A DNA stretch of 6,420 nt, taken from assembly GCA_964428895.1 (NCBI GenBank), contig CAYRZU010000121.1:1-6420 (forward strand), written 5' to 3'. This stretch comes from HyVt-337 sp964428895. Its GTDB lineage: Bacteria > Planctomycetota > Phycisphaerae > SM23-33. The notes beneath the pieces are model-generated. The model ran no database searches, had not been told where the DNA came from, and saw only the letters and a list, made by a program, of their open reading frames with translations. Made by a program: the position numbers and the translations under genes. Below are positions 5,195 through 6,420 of this stretch, in pieces; within the stretch, counting starts at the first letter, position 1, and every line of letters begins with the position of its first letter.

Positions 5195-6420
5195 TTACGC
5201 GTACGGCCGGACCCGCCGCCCGGCGCGCAGGGCCGCCGACGGGTACAATCGCCCGCGCCACATCACACCCCCGCGCCGCCAGCCCAGCCACGCCACGCGA
5301 ACCATCAGCGCCGCCACCAAGGGCGTCACCAGCGGCGCCGCCAGCCCGGCCAGCAACGGCGCTCGTGCCCAACGGGCCACGCTTACCACGCTGCCGACAA
5401 ACGCCGCCACCCCGGCCGCGCCGAGTGTGCCCGCCGTTACCAACAGCCAGCCCGCCTGAGCGCCGGCCGCCGCCAACCACGCGATGGCCGCAACGCCCGC
5501 CAGCGGGGCCGATTCCAACACGTTCAGGGCCACGGCCCCCGCCAGAATCGGCACAGGCCGGCAGTTACCCATCGACGCATAGCCTTTCTCCGCCCCGTGC
5601 GCCGCGTCAGCCACCGTGGGGTACCAGTGCAACCCCACGTGCTGAAAGGCCGTCACCACCCCGCACCGCGTCCCGGAACGCTTCATCAACAACCCCACGC
5701 CCATGTCGTCGGCCGTCTCCATCCGCAGCCACTCCCACCCGTCGGTCGCTTCGAACGCTTCACGCCGCACCAGATTGAACGCCCCCACGCCGAAGTAGGC
5801 CTTGGAACTCGGGTCAGCCACCTTCGTCGGCGGCAGGGCCAACGCCAGCAGTTGCCGCAGAAACGCCGCCACCATCACATCCACCACCGCCCCAGCCGGC
5901 CAAATCGCCGGACACGCCGCCAAATGGTCCAACCCGCCGTCAGCCGCGGCCGTCACCGCCGCCCGCAACGCCCCCGGCGCAAAATGAACATCCGCATCCG
6001 TCAGCAACACATACTCCCCATCGCTCGCCGCCCAACCGGCCGCCAACGCATGGACCTTCCCCAACCACCCCTCCGGCAGTTCTTCCACGTGCACGACAGT
6101 CACGCGTGAATCGTTAGCCGCCAACCGATCCATCATCGCCCCCGTCCCGTCGCCCGACCGATCATCCACAAACACAATCTGCAGATTCGGATAGTCCTGC
6201 GCCATGAGCGTAGCAGCCGCGGCCTCAATCGTCCCCGCCTCATCCCGAGCCGGCACAATTACACTAACCCGCGACCACGCGCGCTCGGGATCATCCACCC
6301 CAGCGCAGCGGGGCTCCCGTCCCGCCGCGTCACCCCCAGACACATTCACATCTTCCAACCGACCCACACCCCCACGCACCAACACCACCCCCACCCACGT
6401 CCGAAGCCAATAGAGCAGTC
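5195..6420 (-). CDS. Family 2 glycosyltransferase with C-terminal membrane helices, 5' end beyond the window
   Basis: The frame is open from the right edge to the TAA at 5197-5195. A GTG at 6394 could be read as a start, but codons upstream of it continue as LLYWLRTW. Related GT2 enzymes have a membrane-helix end followed by a similar W-rich stretch there, so the true start is probably outside. Numbering from that GTG: VSVIVPARDEAGTIEAA (43-59) is the nucleotide-sugar-binding opening, FVDDRSGDGT (75-84) follows, LTDADV (131-136) holds the metal-binding DxD (D133, D135), GVGAFNLVRREAFE (202-215) is the acceptor-side segment, and ETADD (226-230) is the likely catalytic-base region. HWYP (256-259) resembles the family's RWY segment. 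Three hydrophobic stretches follow (about 283-310, 314-338, 346-370), then GGVMWRGRLYP (375-385), a common tail motif. It likely transfers a sugar from a nucleotide donor to a lipid or membrane acceptor on the cytoplasmic face. It resembles the hopanoid-associated HpnB group in outline, but no hopanoid genes are present, so no symbol is given. Confidence 0.88.
   Translation of the reverse strand, partial: LLYWLRTWVGVVLVRGGVGRLEDVNVSGGDAAGREPRCAGVDDPERAWSRVSVIVPARDEAGTIEAAAATLMAQDYPNLQIVFVDDRSGDGTGAMMDRLAANDSRVTVVHVEELPEGWLGKVHALAAGWAASDGEYVLLTDADVHFAPGALRAAVTAAADGGLDHLAACPAIWPAGAVVDVMVAAFLRQLLALALPPTKVADPSSKAYFGVGAFNLVRREAFEATDGWEWLRMETADDMGVGLLMKRSGTRCGVVTAFQHVGLHWYPTVADAAHGAEKGYASMGNCRPVPILAGAVALNVLESAPLAGVAAIAWLAAAGAQAGWLLVTAGTLGAAGVAAFVGSVVSVARWARAPLLAGLAAPLVTPLVAALMVRVAWLGWRRGGVMWRGRLYPSAALRAGRRVRPYA
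6363..6396 (-). other. G-run cluster on the minus strand, possible long-loop G-quadruplex
   Basis: Read on the minus strand, the order is GGG, T, GGGGG, a 14-base stretch, GGGGG, TGT, GGG. Four runs of at least three G are present, but the central loop is longer than the usual seven bases. It lies in the coding strand of the glycosyltransferase, in the linker after its presumed N-terminal membrane segment. It may simply reflect Gly/Val codons with G- and T-rich choice (GGG, GTG, GGT). Confidence 0.25.

Noticed and set aside
6392..6394. GTG as the start codon of the glycosyltransferase
   Set aside because: The frame remains open to the window edge and the upstream codons (LLYWLRTW) look like the end of the N-terminal membrane segment found in related enzymes. 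No convincing ribosome binding site precedes the GTG.

Overview
The window is GC-rich, densely coding DNA. It holds four protein-coding genes in a divergent then convergent layout (minus, plus, plus, minus). Gene content points to a Gram-negative-type bacterium, and I would guess a Planctomycetota-like lineage. The reasons are a ceramidase-N-domain-like protein without a signal peptide, a very large secreted DUF3857/transglutaminase protein, and a GT2 glycosyltransferase with a long GC-rich membrane tail. There is no rRNA, tRNA or marker gene to confirm this, so the taxonomy is inference.

Layout. Positions 2-682 (minus) hold the first 227 codons of a neutral/alkaline ceramidase-like protein that runs off the left edge. 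A 207-base divergent intergenic region (683-889) follows, with a cluster of GATTCG/CGAATC inverted repeats around a plausible promoter for the rightward genes. Positions 890-4717 (plus) encode a 1275-residue exported protein made of two consecutive copies of the DUF3857 / transglutaminase-like / DUF3858-like module. The first copy has an intact Cys-His-Asp triad; the second has lost Cys and His. Thirty-two bases downstream, 4750-5148 (plus) encodes a 132-residue three-helix membrane protein of unknown function, probably co-transcribed. A perfect 9-bp hairpin (5154-5185) sits in the 46-base gap before the convergent gene at 5195-6420 (minus), a family 2 glycosyltransferase with three C-terminal membrane segments whose N-terminus lies beyond the right edge.

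How the parts may relate. The large protein and the small membrane protein probably form an operon, with the former acting in the periplasm or at the cell surface and the latter in the inner membrane. The flanking ceramidase-like and glycosyltransferase genes are separately transcribed and show no clear pathway link. Codon usage splits the window: the two left genes favour C-ending codons (GCC for Ala) and the two right genes favour G-ending codons (GCG), regardless of strand.

The most notable observation is the double-length transglutaminase protein with one live-looking and one dead-looking half. I see no mobile element, CRISPR array, RNA gene or defence system.
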